Origin: Planctomyces sp. SH-PL62
GTDB taxonomy: Bacteria; Planctomycetota; Planctomycetia; Isosphaerales; Isosphaeraceae
DNA length: 64,000 bases
Assembly (NCBI RefSeq): GCF_001610895.1
Contig: NZ_CP011273.1
Location: 4,774,001-4,838,000 of the forward strand
Direction: 5' to 3'
The translations under genes were made by a program, and so were the position numbers. Of this stretch, positions 35,629-46,641 are shown piece by piece (the first letter of the stretch is position 1; every line of letters begins with the position of its first letter). The notes under the pieces are model-generated. The model was given only the letters and a program-made list of their open reading frames with translations, did not search any database and was not told the origin of the DNA.

Positions 35629-36495
35629 ATGAAACGGAAATCGCGAACCGTTATCGTCGGGGCGGCCGCGCTTGCCGTCGCCTCCCTGGGGGTCTGGTTA
35701 TCGCGCCCGGGGAGCCCACCCGAGCCGTCCTACCGGGGGGAGACGCTTAGTGCATGGCTGGAGGACCGCCGCGCGACGCCCCGGAGGTCGGTGGTCCTTT
35801 CGGACGAGGCGGTCGCGGCCGTCCGTGCGCTCGGCCCGAAGGCGGTCCCGACGCTTCTGAACTGGCTCCGCTCATCGGACTCCTCGGTCAGTCGGAAGGC
35901 CAACATAGTGCTGGAGAGGGGCTTGAAGCTCCCGGTGCGGGTGCCGACGAACGAGGATAAGCGGATGCGGGCGATGTACGGGTTCCGGGCCCTCGGCCCC
36001 GCCGCCAGGTCCGCGTTTTCTGCCCTCGTCGCGATCGCCTTGAATTCACCGGACGAGTGGCAAAGGGGCGATGCGATCAACGCCCTAACCGAGTCCGACG
36101 CCGAAACGATGAGGCTCCTCGCCGGGGGCCTCAAGAGTCCCGACCGCGAGGTCCGTCTCCGGGCCGCCTTCGCCCTCGCCTGCATCCGGATCGCTCCCGA
36201 CGCGGTCTGCCTCCCCGCGCTCGAGGGGGCCCTCAACGACCCGGACACCGGGGTCCGTGGCGAGGCGGCCAAGGGCATCGCCCTTTTCCACCAACAGCTT
36301 AAGGCCTGCGCGGATCGTCTCGACCATCGCGACGCCGAAGTTCGGGCCTCCGCGGCACGAGTGGTGGGTGGCTACCGATCCCGCGCCCGCGCCTTCCTAC
36401 CGGCTCTCGAAGCCGCCGTTCGCGACTCCGATCCCGAGGTCTGCGATGCCATCGCCGAGGCGATCCAACAAGTTCGGGGTCGTGGATCACCCTGA
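35629..36495 (+). CDS. Exported or anchored HEAT-repeat protein
   Basis: A 288-residue protein from ATG 35629. An N-terminal hydrophobic segment (TVIVGAAALAVASLGVWLS) may be a signal anchor. The rest is a run of HEAT/PBS-lyase-type repeats: SDEAVAAVRALGPKAVPTLL, GLKSPDREVRLRAAFALACI, ALNDPDTGVRGEAAKGIALF, DRLDHRDAEVRASAARVVGG, AAVRDSDPEVCDAIAEAIQQ. Such repeats mediate protein contacts. It begins 128 bases after the transposase remnant; base composition is slightly less GC-rich than its neighbours. The 255 bases after it hold only a weak GCCTCG/CGAGGC hairpin at 36550-36565. Confidence 0.82.
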   Translation: MKRKSRTVIVGAAALAVASLGVWLSRPGSPPEPSYRGETLSAWLEDRRATPRRSVVLSDEAVAAVRALGPKAVPTLLNWLRSSDSSVSRKANIVLERGLKLPVRVPTNEDKRMRAMYGFRALGPAARSAFSALVAIALNSPDEWQRGDAINALTESDAETMRLLAGGLKSPDREVRLRAAFALACIRIAPDAVCLPALEGALNDPDTGVRGEAAKGIALFHQQLKACADRLDHRDAEVRASAARVVGGYRSRARAFLPALEAAVRDSDPEVCDAIAEAIQQVRGRGSP

Positions 36496-36750
36496 GCGAC
36501 TGAGAGCCGTAGCCAGCGTTAGCTCGTGTGGTGGAGATGAATAGCCGAGGCCTCGAAAACGAGGCTCCGGCGTCTGTCACCAAACCGGGCTTTACGAGCG
36601 AACTCCGGACACGCGGGGCCATCAAGACTGAGGGCCGATAATCAAGACCGATCGTGCCGAAGGGATTTCCTTGGTTCTCGATCCTGGTCTCATTGGCCAT
36701 CGCTTAGGGTGCAATCGCCCTGGTCGGCGGCCGTACCGCCCCCCGGTCGC

Positions 36751-38568
36751 TCAGGCCTCGTCCGCCTGCGGCCTCCGCCACAGGATCAGCATGCCCATCG
36801 CCCCGGCGGCCAGCGAGGCGAGGAAGATGGCGATCTTGGCGGCCGCGTAATCCGCCCGGTCCGGGAAGGCCACGCTCGCGATGAACAGGGACATCGTGAA
36901 GCCGATCCCGCCGAGCGCCCCGGCCCCGCACAGTTGGCGCCATGAGTAGGCGTCCGGCTTCGCGGCCAGGCCGGCGCGCACCGCGAGCCACGCGGCCAGG
37001 ACGATCCCCATCGGCTTGCCGACGACCAGCCCCAGCACGATCGCCAGGATCAATCGTACTTGCCCTTCGAGGACGCCGGGCGACCAGGCGACCCCCGCGT
37101 TCGCCAGGGCGAAGATCGGCAGCACCAGATAGCTCGACCAGGGCTCGACCGAACGAAGGAGCTTGTCGGCCGGGGACTCGATCCGGGCGTAGATCGCGTC
37201 CAGCGTGCGCATCGACGGCTCGGACGGCCCGGTCCGCATCGCCTCGCCGGTGTGGCGGTCCTCCAGGTGGATCACCGTCGCCGCCTGCGCCAGCAGCGCG
37301 TGGAAATTCGCGGGCGGGAGCGACGGGATGAGCACGGCCAGGATCACGCCCGCGAGCGTGGCGTGCAACCCGGCCTCGTGGAGCACGAACCAGAGGACGA
37401 CCCCGCAAACCGCGTACGGCAGGGTGGAGTAGACGCCGGCCCGGTTGAACCCCAACAGCAACGCGGTCGCCGCGCCGCCGGCCATCAGGTAGCCCATGTG
37501 GATCGCGCCGCTATAGAAGAGGGCGATGACCAGGATCGCGACGATGTCGTCGATGATGACCGCCGCGGTCAGGAACACCCGCAGCTCGACCGGGACGCGG
37601 CTCCCCAGCAGCACGATCAGGGCGACCGCGAAGGCCGTGTCGGTCCCGATCGGGATGCCCCACCCGTGCTTCAGCTCCGAGGGCGCGACCGTTGCGTAGA
37701 TCACCGCCGGCAGGACGATCCCGCCCAGCGCGGCGATCACCGGGAGCGCCCCCGACCGAACGGTCGCCAGATGGCCGACGGTGAACTCGCGCTTGATCTC
37801 GAGCCCCACGACGAAGAAGAAGATCGTCAGGAGCCCGTGGTTGACCCAGTGGAGCAGCGAATGGACGAATCCGCCCTCGCCCCACACGAATCCCACCCGC
37901 GTCTCCCACCACGCCGCGAACGCCGGGCCCAGGGGAGAATTGCTGAGCGCCAACGCCAGCACCGTCGCCAGCCCCAGCAGCAGCCCCGACGACGGCCCCC
38001 AATGCACGAAGCCGAACGCGGCGGACTGGATGCGATGGCCGAGCGAACCGAGCATCGCGTCGGCCAGCGAGCTCTCGTCCCAGGCGCCCGCATACCGGCG
38101 GCCGTTGATGAAGAAGGTCGGCGTCGCCCGCACGCCGCCGCGCTGCGCGCCCTCGACGTCCTCGGCGACCCGCGCCCGCGCCGCCGCGTATTCGGGCTCG
38201 TGCGTCGCGTCGCCCGGAGACAGGCCGTGGTCGCGGGCGATTTCGTCGAAGTCGCCCTCGGAGAACGACGGCCCCCGCTCCATCAACGCCTCGTGCACTT
38301 CCCAGAACCGTCCGGTCGTCTGGTCCGCGTATTCAGACAGCACGGAGGCTCGGGTCGCGTCCTCGTCGTCGGCCACGGGCAGGTGTCGAAACACGTACCG
38401 CATCCGATCGCCGAACCGGCTCCGCAGCCCCTCGACGACCTCGTGGACGGCCTGACAGCGGGGGCACGTATAGCTGCCGTACTCGACCAGGGTCATCTCG
38501 GCGTCTTCTGGCCCCAGGATGTGGTCACGGTCCCTATCGACCGGAGGATCAATCATGATGGGTCTCAT
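36751..38568 (-). CDS. DsbA-like thioredoxin domain fused to NhaA Na+/H+ antiporter
   Basis: A 605-residue fusion. Residues 1-170 form a DsbA-type thioredoxin fold with a CPRC active site (YGSYTCPRC, residues about 32-40) and the cis-Pro region [12 protein letters not shown]. There is no signal peptide before it. Residues about 175-600 are NhaA: the antiport pair is in [20 protein letters not shown], with GLEIKREF and [12 protein letters not shown] earlier and a final [16 protein letters not shown]. Na+/H+ exchange would protect against sodium or alkaline stress; the thioredoxin domain suggests redox control, which is inference. The start at 38568 has AGGCGG just upstream; an ATG four codons later is possible. 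Confidence 0.93.
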   Translation of the reverse strand: MRPIMIDPPVDRDRDHILGPEDAEMTLVEYGSYTCPRCQAVHEVVEGLRSRFGDRMRYVFRHLPVADDEDATRASVLSEYADQTTGRFWEVHEALMERGPSFSEGDFDEIARDHGLSPGDATHEPEYAAARARVAEDVEGAQRGGVRATPTFFINGRRYAGAWDESSLADAMLGSLGHRIQSAAFGFVHWGPSSGLLLGLATVLALALSNSPLGPAFAAWWETRVGFVWGEGGFVHSLLHWVNHGLLTIFFFVVGLEIKREFTVGHLATVRSGALPVIAALGGIVLPAVIYATVAPSELKHGWGIPIGTDTAFAVALIVLLGSRVPVELRVFLTAAVIIDDIVAILVIALFYSGAIHMGYLMAGGAATALLLGFNRAGVYSTLPYAVCGVVLWFVLHEAGLHATLAGVILAVLIPSLPPANFHALLAQAATVIHLEDRHTGEAMRTGPSEPSMRTLDAIYARIESPADKLLRSVEPWSSYLVLPIFALANAGVAWSPGVLEGQVRLILAIVLGLVVGKPMGIVLAAWLAVRAGLAAKPDAYSWRQLCGAGALGGIGFTMSLFIASVAFPDRADYAAAKIAIFLASLAAGAMGMLILWRRPQADEA

Positions 38569-39461
38569 ATCCGCCTAAAATGCAACTGTTCGCCGACGTC
38601 ATGCCGTACGAATTCGTCCGGACGTCGAGCGGCCGCTTTCACTGATCTACGCGCGACCATTCGACGCGCGAAGCCGCGAAGTTCGCGGCAAACCGGATCG
38701 ACGCTTCCGCGCGGAGACGCGGCCGATCTCCTTCGATCTCGGCCAGCCGTGGGCGAGTCTCTCCAATCCGGTTGATCCCACTGTAGTGGATCGAACCCGA
38801 TGCGGCCATCCTTACTCCCGGAGGCTTCTCGGTCCGGCGCGGCGGAATCACAGCCGACGGATGGCCGAGCGGGTCGACGCCGCCGCCTCCCAGGGCAAGT
38901 GATCCGCCGTCGCTCGCCGCGCGGCGCTCCGCTCAGCCGACCCGTGGCGCTGCCGGCCCGGGATCGCTTTTCCTCCCGGATCGGCGCGCCAATCCCGCGA
39001 TCATGTCGCAAGGTCTACGATGGGCGGCTCCCGACCGTCCCCGCTCCTTGGCAATTCGCGATCCGCGATCCCGCGCCCGTGCGACGCCTTCGTCAAACGC
39101 GGGTCGTTGCGACCGCGAGGACGACTTGCCACCTCGGCGACGAGGCGAAATTGACCGATCGAAGCCAATTCTCGGATCCGAAATCGGCACGCAACAGCAA
39201 TACCGGCATCAAGTTGCGTCGATTGGCTTCGATTTCGTCGGCGCAGATCGAAGCCAATCCGGGGTCCCGTCCCGCCCGGCGACGGCTCAGGGCCGCACCG
39301 AGGCTTCGCGAGCGCGGCGAAATTGGTCGATCGAAGCCAATCCGAGGCCCCGAAATCCGGTTGCAAATCTCTACAAATTAATGCTTTACGTCAAACGGCT
39401 TCGTTCTCGCACGGGCGCGAACGAAGCCATTTCGGGGGAGGCGGGTCGGTGCTCGGGGGGA
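38569..39461. other. Gene-free interval carrying short repeats
   Basis: 893 bases without a supported gene. Open frames here are compositionally biased and have no motifs. The interval holds the repeat cluster at 39139-39369 and a small palindrome GATCC-ACT/AGT-GGATC at 38774-38792. Confidence 0.6.
39139..39369. repeat. Cluster of ATCGAAGCCAAT repeats with a 13-bp hairpin
   Basis: The 12-mer ATCGAAGCCAAT occurs four times within 190 bases: at 39158 (plus), 39222 (as its complement), 39247 (plus) and 39330 (plus). The middle two form a perfect 13-bp inverted repeat, GATTGGCTTCGAT (39221-39233) and ATCGAAGCCAATC (39247-39259), with a 13-base loop. The outer two sit in a longer direct repeat of about 50 bases (from GCGAAATTG to GCAA, at about 39144 and 39317) with scattered differences. 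They lie between the DsbA-NhaA gene and a metallopeptidase gene, both on the minus strand. Confidence 0.75.
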
Positions 39462-40301
39462 TCAGGGGCGGGCGTTGCGCGGGGGATCGCCCACGACGCC
39501 GGGCTCGTCGCCGTAGGCCAGGACGGCCTCGTTGGCGGGGGGGGCGTTGCGATTGGCGAGCAGGCCTCGGTGCCAGGATCGCCAGGCCCGGTCCAGCTCG
39601 CGGACGTCGGCCAGGCCGTAATGGTCGAGCGTCGCGGCGTCCCAGTCGGACTCCAGGCCGTCTCGGACGAACTTGAGGAACCGAGGCCGACCGCCGATCT
39701 CGATCAGGAACCGGGAGATCGAGTAGCCCTGGCCGTAGAAAGCCATGAGGTCGCTGGGATACTCGTCGATCCGGAAGAGGTCGTCGAGCGGGATCTCGCC
39801 GCGACGGGCGATCAGGTCCATGGCGATCTGGTCGTGGCGCTTCCGCTCGCGCTCGTCCTCGCTCAGGAGCGAGGCGCCCTCGTCGGCCCAGCGCGGCATG
39901 GGGCCGCCGAAGAAGGCGGCGAAGACCGTGTGGGTCACCTCGTGGGGGAGCGCCGAGGCGAGGATCCGGTCGAGACGGCCCTCGACCTCCATGCTCTGGT
40001 CGCTGACGTGGCCGTGGCCGAAGCCGAAGGACGTCAGGCCCCCCGCCTCGCCGCCGGTCAGCTTCACCTTGACCGGGCAGGGGTGCGCCCAGTCCGGGAG
40101 TTCGCGACCGAGCCAGGCGAGGGCGATCGTGCGTCGGCATTCCTCGGCGTGCTCGGCGACCTTCTTGGCCACGTCGCGGCTCGGGGCCTCGACGACGAAG
40201 TTGGTGGTCCGGTGCGAGGCGCCGCAGAGCAACGGCAGGGCGCCCAGGAGCAGGGCGACGCAGGCGCGGGGGACGGAAGACCGAACGCAATGAGCATCCA
40301 T
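39462..40301 (-). CDS. Exported peptidase-MA-like zinc metallopeptidase
   Basis: A 279-residue exported protein. The ATG at 40301 has AAGGAGGAG 8 bases upstream; a longer open frame is ignored. Signal peptide about 10-30 (RACVALLLGALPLLCGAS). The gluzincin signature HEVTH is followed 19 residues later by WADEGAS, giving the third zinc ligand Glu. The flanking text (LPHEVTHTVFAAFFG, DLMAFYGQGYSISRFL) resembles the peptidase-MA group. Substrate unknown. Confidence 0.85.
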   Translation of the reverse strand: MDAHCVRSSVPRACVALLLGALPLLCGASHRTTNFVVEAPSRDVAKKVAEHAEECRRTIALAWLGRELPDWAHPCPVKVKLTGGEAGGLTSFGFGHGHVSDQSMEVEGRLDRILASALPHEVTHTVFAAFFGGPMPRWADEGASLLSEDERERKRHDQIAMDLIARRGEIPLDDLFRIDEYPSDLMAFYGQGYSISRFLIEIGGRPRFLKFVRDGLESDWDAATLDHYGLADVRELDRAWRSWHRGLLANRNAPPANEAVLAYGDEPGVVGDPPRNARP

Positions 40302-40603
40302 GCGGCGCACTCCTCCTTGAGCGTTCGCGAGACGGGCCCGATCCTTCGAGCAAGCCGGGGGCGAGGGGCCGGAATCCGCATCGTCGCCGGGGGCCCTCGC
40401 CATCTCGTCGCCGAGACTTTAGCAGAATCCCCCTTCCCTGTCGCCTCTTTTTCCACCTCGCCGCAAGCCGGGAGCGGGCACGGAATTCGAGAGTGTCAGC
40501 CCGACGGCGATCGGTTAGAATCCCCGGATCGCGGGAGTCCCGCCCCTCCCCGGCCGCGTCCCAGACCCGCCAAACCCGAGAGCAGGAACCCGGCAAGCCC
40601 GAC

Positions 40604-41956
40604 ATGGAGACGTCCCACTTCCTCATCATCTCGGGCTTGATCCTGGTCAACGCCTACTTCGTCGCGGCCGAGTTCGCCCTGGTGAAGGTGCGGACCAGCC
40701 AGATCGACCAGCTGGCCGAGCAGGGGAACTGGGCCGCCCGGCTCACCAGTCGGGCCCTCGACCGGCTGGACCTCTACCTGTCGGCCTCGCAGATCGGCAT
40801 CACGGTCGCGAGCCTCGCCCTGGGCCGCGCCATCGAGAAGTGGATCGACCCGGTGATGGAGCGGCTCCTGGAGTGGGTCGGCCTGGGCCACTCCGAGTTC
40901 GCCGTGGGCGGGATGACGATCGCCCTGGTCCCGATCCTCTCCTTGAGCTTCGTGACCTTCCTGCACATGGCCCTGGGCGAGCAGGCCCCCAAGACGCTGG
41001 CGATCCGGGCCTCGCGGATCGTCGCCCTGGTCACGGCCCCCCCTTTGGTCCTGCTCGCCTACATCTTCTGGCCGGCGATCTGGCTCCTCAACTCCGCCAG
41101 CAACCTGACCCTCAAGGTGTTCGGCCTGGGCGGGACCAGCGCCGAGGAGATCACCCACACCGACGAGGAGATCCGCCACATCCTGGCGGAGAGCGACGAG
41201 GGGGGCCACCTCTCGCGCAGCGAGCGGATGATGATCGAGAACGTCCTGACCCTGGAGGAGAAGACCGCCAGGCGGGTCATGATCCCCCGGCCCGACATCG
41301 TCTACCTGAGCCTCTCGCGGCCCCTGGAGGAGAACCTTCGGCTCGCCCGCCAGGCCGGCCACACCCGCTACCCGCTCTGCGAGGACGACCTGACGACGGT
41401 CGTCGGCATGATCCACGTGAAGGACGTCTTCCGAAGCGGCGGCTTCCAGAACGGCCGGCTCGACCTCCGCCAGCTCGCCCGCAAGGCGCCCTACCTGCCG
41501 GTCACCCTCCGGCTCGACCTGCTCCTGCTGGAGTTCCAGCGCAACCGGGTCCACCTGGCGATGCTGCTCGACGAGTACGGCAGCGTCGTGGGCATGGTCA
41601 CGCTGGAGAACGTCCTGGAAGAGCTGGTCGGCCCGATCCAGGACGAGTTCGACCGCGAGGCCCCCGAGGTCATCCCGCTGGGCGACGGCGTGTTCGAGGT
41701 CGAGGCGTCCTGCCCGCTGGACCGCCTGGAGGACGCCGTGGGCATCGAGATCCCCGAGACCGACGCCGAGACGACCGGCGGTCTGATCCTCGACCTTCTC
41801 GGCCGCCTGGCCCACGCCGGCGACTACGTCGAGATCGAGGGCCACCGCCTCGTGGTCCTCAAGGCCGATCCCACCCGGATCCGCCGGATCCGGATCGAGC
41901 CGATCCGGGAAGGCGCCGCGGACGAGCCGGCGGGACGGGAATCCGAGGCCCCCTGA
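40604..41956 (+). CDS. CNNM/CorC family transporter-associated protein (DUF21-CBS-CorC)
   Basis: A 450-residue membrane protein from ATG 40604. The DUF21 (CNNM) membrane domain (1-190) has LIISGLILVNAYFVAAEFALVKVR and HMALGEQAPKTLAI. Two CBS domains follow at about 205-330 (HTDEEIRHILAES, ARRVMIPRPDIVYL, HLAMLLDEYGSVVGMVTLENV), then a C-terminal CorC/HlyC transporter-associated domain. These proteins are linked to Mg/Co efflux or homeostasis and are often annotated as hemolysins. Upstream in-frame codons to 40493 precede the conserved start. Confidence 0.94.
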   Translation: METSHFLIISGLILVNAYFVAAEFALVKVRTSQIDQLAEQGNWAARLTSRALDRLDLYLSASQIGITVASLALGRAIEKWIDPVMERLLEWVGLGHSEFAVGGMTIALVPILSLSFVTFLHMALGEQAPKTLAIRASRIVALVTAPPLVLLAYIFWPAIWLLNSASNLTLKVFGLGGTSAEEITHTDEEIRHILAESDEGGHLSRSERMMIENVLTLEEKTARRVMIPRPDIVYLSLSRPLEENLRLARQAGHTRYPLCEDDLTTVVGMIHVKDVFRSGGFQNGRLDLRQLARKAPYLPVTLRLDLLLLEFQRNRVHLAMLLDEYGSVVGMVTLENVLEELVGPIQDEFDREAPEVIPLGDGVFEVEASCPLDRLEDAVGIEIPETDAETTGGLILDLLGRLAHAGDYVEIEGHRLVVLKADPTRIRRIRIEPIREGAADEPAGRESEAP

Positions 41957-42002
41957 GTCCCGGCGTCCGCCCCTGGTCGCTGTCGTCGGGCGGGGCTTGG
42001 GC

Positions 42003-42008
42003 TATAAT
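42003..42008 (+). promoter_or_regulatory. Candidate -10 box for the lut operon
   Basis: A perfect TATAAT lies about 100 bases before the lutA ATG. The best -35 (TGTCGT at 41981-41986, 16 bases away) is poor, so a regulator may assist. Confidence 0.4.
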
Positions 42009-42109
42009 CCTTTTCCTTGATTGTTCGCGACTCGCGGGATGCGCGGTCGGCCTTTCGGCACGGCGGCTCGCCCCTCCCGGCCGCCGCGGGTCCGCAGGAG
42101 TCGGCGCCG

Positions 42110-42895
42110 ATGCAAGTTTCGCTCTTCATCACCTGCTTCAACGACACGCTCTTCCCCGGGACGGGCAAGGCCATGGTGGCCCTCCTCGAACGGCTCGGCC
42201 ACACGGTCGACTTCCCGATGGACCAGACCTGTTGCGGCCAGATGCACTACAACACCGGCTACCAGCGCGAGGCTTTGCCGCTGGTCTGTCGGTTCGTCGA
42301 GGTCTTCCGCGACGCCGAGGTCGTGGTCTCGCCGTCGGCCTCCTGCGTCGCCATGGTCCACGACGCCTACCCCAAGCTCGCCGCCGAGACCGGCGACGCC
42401 CAGCTCATCCGCGAGGTCGCCGCTCTGACGCCCCGGGTCTACGAGCTGTCGATGTTCCTGACGGACAGGCTGGGCGTGGAGGACGTCGGCGCGTACTTCC
42501 CGCACCGCGTCACCTTCCACACCACGTGCCATTCCAAGCGGATGCTCCACATCGGCGACGCCCCCGAACGCCTGCTCCGCAAGGTGCGGGGCATCGACCT
42601 GGTCGAGCTTCCCCAGGCCGACGAGTGCTGCGGCTTCGGCGGGACCTTCGCCGTCAAGAACGCCGACACCTCGATCGCCATGCTCTCGGACAAGATCCGC
42701 TGCGTGCTCGACACCCGCGCCGAGTACTGCGCCTCGGCCGACAATTCGTGCCTGATGCACATCGGCGGCGGGCTCCACCGCCAGCGGGCGGGCGTCCACC
42801 CCATCCACCTCGCCGAGATCCTGGCCTCGACCGAGGAAGGCATGCCGACCGGCGGCATCGCGGCGGCGGCGGCGACCGCCGAAAGGAACGCTTGA
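42110..42895 (+). CDS. lutA: LutA: (Fe-S)-binding subunit of lactate oxidation complex
   Basis: A 261-residue CCG-domain protein. The two CCG motifs are in DQTCCGQMHYNTG and DECCGFGGTFAVK, as in LutA/YkgE and heterodisulfide-reductase-type subunits. AGGAG lies 11 bases before the ATG at 42110. It is the first gene of a three-gene operon with lutB (2 bases between) and lutC, which together oxidise L-lactate to pyruvate and pass electrons onward. The C-terminus is Ala-rich (GGIAAAAATAERNA). Confidence 0.95.
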   Translation: MQVSLFITCFNDTLFPGTGKAMVALLERLGHTVDFPMDQTCCGQMHYNTGYQREALPLVCRFVEVFRDAEVVVSPSASCVAMVHDAYPKLAAETGDAQLIREVAALTPRVYELSMFLTDRLGVEDVGAYFPHRVTFHTTCHSKRMLHIGDAPERLLRKVRGIDLVELPQADECCGFGGTFAVKNADTSIAMLSDKIRCVLDTRAEYCASADNSCLMHIGGGLHRQRAGVHPIHLAEILASTEEGMPTGGIAAAAATAERNA

Positions 42896-42897
42896 TC

Positions 42898-44433
42898 ATG
42901 GCCCGACACGACCCGACCACCAACGCCGAGCTGATGTCGCGCGAGGGGGTCCCTCCCCTCCCCACGAAGCAGCCCGCCATGGCCTTCCAGGACGCGGCGA
43001 AGCTCTCCCTGGCCGACTCCCAGCTCCGCTTCAACATGGGCAAGGCCACCACGACCATCCGCGGCAAGCGGGTCAAGGCCGTCCAGGAACTGCCCGACTG
43101 GGAGGCCCTCCGCGAGGCCGGCCGCGCGATCAAGGAACGCACCCTCCGCCACCTGGACAAGTATCTGATCCAGTTCGAGGAGTCGGTGACCCGGGTCGGC
43201 GGCAAGGTCCACTGGGCGGCCGACGGCGACGACGCCAACCGCATCGTCGCCGACCTCGTCAAGGCCCAGGGTGCCCGCGAGGTGGTCAAGATCAAGTCCC
43301 TGACCACCGACGAGATCGGCCTGAACGAGGCCCTGGCGCATCAGGGGATCACGGCCCATGAGACCGACCTCGCCGAGCTGATCATCCAGCTCGCCGACGA
43401 GCGGTCCTCGCACATCCTCGTGCCCGCCATCCACAAGAGCCGGGCCGAAATCCGCGAGCTCTTCCGCCGCACCCTGGAGAACACCCAGGACCTGAGCGAC
43501 GACCCGAAGGCCCTCGCCGCGGCCGCCCGCGCCCACCTCCGCAAGAAGTTCCTCACCGTCCCCGTCGCGGTCAGCGGCGTGAACTTCGGCGTCGCCGAGA
43601 CCGGCACCGTCTGCATCGTCGAGTCCGAGGGGAACGGCCGCATGTGCCTGACCCTCCCCCGCGTCCTGATCTCGGTCATGGGCATCGAGAAACTCATCCC
43701 GACCTGGCGCGACATGGAGGTCTACCTCCAGCTCCTCCCCAGATCGAGCACCGCCGAGCGCATGAACCCGTACACCTCGTTCTGGACCGGCCTGGCCCCG
43801 GCCGGCGACGGCCCCGACGAGTTCCACCTGATCCTGCTCGACGACGGCCGCTCCCGGGTCCTGGCCGACCGCGAGGGCCGGCAGGCGCTCAACTGCATCC
43901 GGTGCTCGGCCTGCCTCAACATCTGCCCCGTCTATGAACGGACCGGCGGCCACGCCTACAACTCGGTCTACCCGGGACCGATCGGCGCCATCCTGACGCC
44001 CCAGCTCGTCGGAGTCGAGAACGCCGGCTCGCTCCCCTACGCCTCGTCGCTCTGCGGGGCCTGCTACGAGGTCTGCCCGGTGAAGATCAACATCCCGGAG
44101 GTCCTCGTCCACCTTCGCGGCAAGGTCGTCCGCCACAAGCAGGAGAGCCTCCTCGGCCGCCTCGCCCCGGAGAACCTGGCGATGAAGGCCCTGGCCAAGG
44201 TGTTCGCCTCGCCCCGGCGCTACGCCGCGATGCAGAAGATCGGCCGCCAGGGACAGAAGCTCGTCGTCAAGCGGGGCGTGATCGACCGCCTCCCCGGCTA
44301 CCTCGGCGGCTGGACGTCCGTCCGCGACGTCTACCCCGTCGCCCCCCAGACCTTCCGCGAGTGGTGGACGCAGCGCGAGCGCCAGCCCAAGGTCGAGCCC
44401 AAGCAGCCCCCCCGCGAGGAGACCCGGCCGTGA
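42898..44433 (+). CDS. lutB: LutB: LUD-domain iron-sulfur subunit of lactate oxidation complex
   Basis: A 511-residue protein. An N-terminal LUD domain (about 60-300) contains SGVNFGVAETGTVCIVESEGN, and two 4Fe-4S clusters are bound by CIRCSACLNICPVY and CGACYEVCPVKI. The C-terminus has the usual RRYAAMQKIGRQ region. AAAGGAA precedes the ATG by 9 bases. Its stop overlaps the lutC start (GTGA at 44430-44433), indicating tight coupling. Confidence 0.96.
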   Translation: MARHDPTTNAELMSREGVPPLPTKQPAMAFQDAAKLSLADSQLRFNMGKATTTIRGKRVKAVQELPDWEALREAGRAIKERTLRHLDKYLIQFEESVTRVGGKVHWAADGDDANRIVADLVKAQGAREVVKIKSLTTDEIGLNEALAHQGITAHETDLAELIIQLADERSSHILVPAIHKSRAEIRELFRRTLENTQDLSDDPKALAAAARAHLRKKFLTVPVAVSGVNFGVAETGTVCIVESEGNGRMCLTLPRVLISVMGIEKLIPTWRDMEVYLQLLPRSSTAERMNPYTSFWTGLAPAGDGPDEFHLILLDDGRSRVLADREGRQALNCIRCSACLNICPVYERTGGHAYNSVYPGPIGAILTPQLVGVENAGSLPYASSLCGACYEVCPVKINIPEVLVHLRGKVVRHKQESLLGRLAPENLAMKALAKVFASPRRYAAMQKIGRQGQKLVVKRGVIDRLPGYLGGWTSVRDVYPVAPQTFREWWTQRERQPKVEPKQPPREETRP

Positions 44434-45092
44434 ACATCTCCCGAGAAACCGTGCTGGCCAGCATCCGCGCCGCCCTCAAGGACGTCCCCGCGTCCGAGCG
44501 TCCCGAGGACGTCGTGGTCGATCGCTCCTATCGGCTCCTCGAGGAGGAGGGGGAGCGTGAGCGCCTCGAGCGCTTCATCGAGCGGGTCCGCGAGTACAAG
44601 GCGAAGGTCAAGATCGCGCGGGCCTCGGACCTGCCGAGGGCCATCGCCGAGTCGTGCGCCGCGAGGAACGTCGCGCGGCTGGTCGTCCCGGCCGACCTCC
44701 CGCAAGACTGGGCGCCGCCGGGCGTGACCCTGGTCCGCGAGCCGGGCCTGACGAACGACCAGCTCGAACAGAGCGACGGCGTCCTGACCGGCTCCGCCCT
44801 GGGGATCGCCCAGACCGGGACCGTGGTCCTCGACAGCGGCCCCGGCCAGGGCCGTCGCGCGATCTCCCTCGTCCCGGACTATCACCTCTGCGTGATCTTC
44901 GAAAACCAGGTCGTCGGCATCGTGCCCGAGGCCGTCGCCAAGCTCCAGAAGGCGGCCGAGTCCCCGGCGCAGCCGATCACCTTCATCTCGGGCCCGTCGG
45001 CCACGTCCGACATCGAGCTGAACCGCGTCGAAGGGGTCCACGGCCCCCGGACCCTGGAGGTCATCCTCGTGACCTCGCTCGACGTCTCCTGA
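44430..45092 (+). CDS. lutC: LutC: LUD-domain subunit of lactate oxidation complex
   Basis: A 220-residue LUD-domain protein. The start is GTG at 44430, overlapping the lutB stop by four bases, with GAGGAG upstream inside lutB. Conserved LUD motifs ALGIAQTGTVVLDSGPGQGRR and SGPSATSDIELNRVEGVHGP are present. Third and last gene of the operon, followed by a hairpin at 45122. Confidence 0.95.
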   Translation: MNISRETVLASIRAALKDVPASERPEDVVVDRSYRLLEEEGERERLERFIERVREYKAKVKIARASDLPRAIAESCAARNVARLVVPADLPQDWAPPGVTLVREPGLTNDQLEQSDGVLTGSALGIAQTGTVVLDSGPGQGRRAISLVPDYHLCVIFENQVVGIVPEAVAKLQKAAESPAQPITFISGPSATSDIELNRVEGVHGPRTLEVILVTSLDVS

Positions 45093-45121
45093 GCCGCGAG
45101 GTCTCTGGATCAACCCCGATC

Positions 45122-45147
45122 CCTCGACGCCCGGCCGGGCGTCGAGG
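45122..45147. terminator. Perfect palindrome between convergent lutC and citrate synthase
   Basis: CCTCGACGCCCGG and CCGGGCGTCGAGG form a perfect 26-base palindrome without a U-tract on either side. It sits 30 bases after lutC and 15 bases before the citrate synthase stop, so it probably serves as a two-way RNA-stabilising end or a weak terminator. Confidence 0.5.
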
Positions 45148-45161
45148 ACGGGTGTGGCGCG

Positions 45162-46487
<1,326 letters not shown>

Positions 46488-46641
46488 GGACGGACCCTCG
46501 TCGGGAAGCCAGGGAGGTCTCGGCACGGGGGCCGGGCGGGGCCGCGCCGGCGTGCGGCGGGGAAGGCGGGAGGCCGAGAAGTCGGGGGGGGAGCGGAGGG
46601 GCGGGGCGTCGGATCGCGCCCCGCCCATTCTCCGAGGGACG

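Noticed and set aside
38565-39011. Minus-strand frame in the repeat-bearing interval
   Set aside because: Arg/Ser-rich and includes repeat-derived text; no support as a gene.
40840-44433. A 1,197-codon frame joining a CNNM shadow to LutB
   Set aside because: It is out of frame with the CNNM and LutA proteins and becomes real only in lutB from 42898, where the ribosome site and motifs begin.
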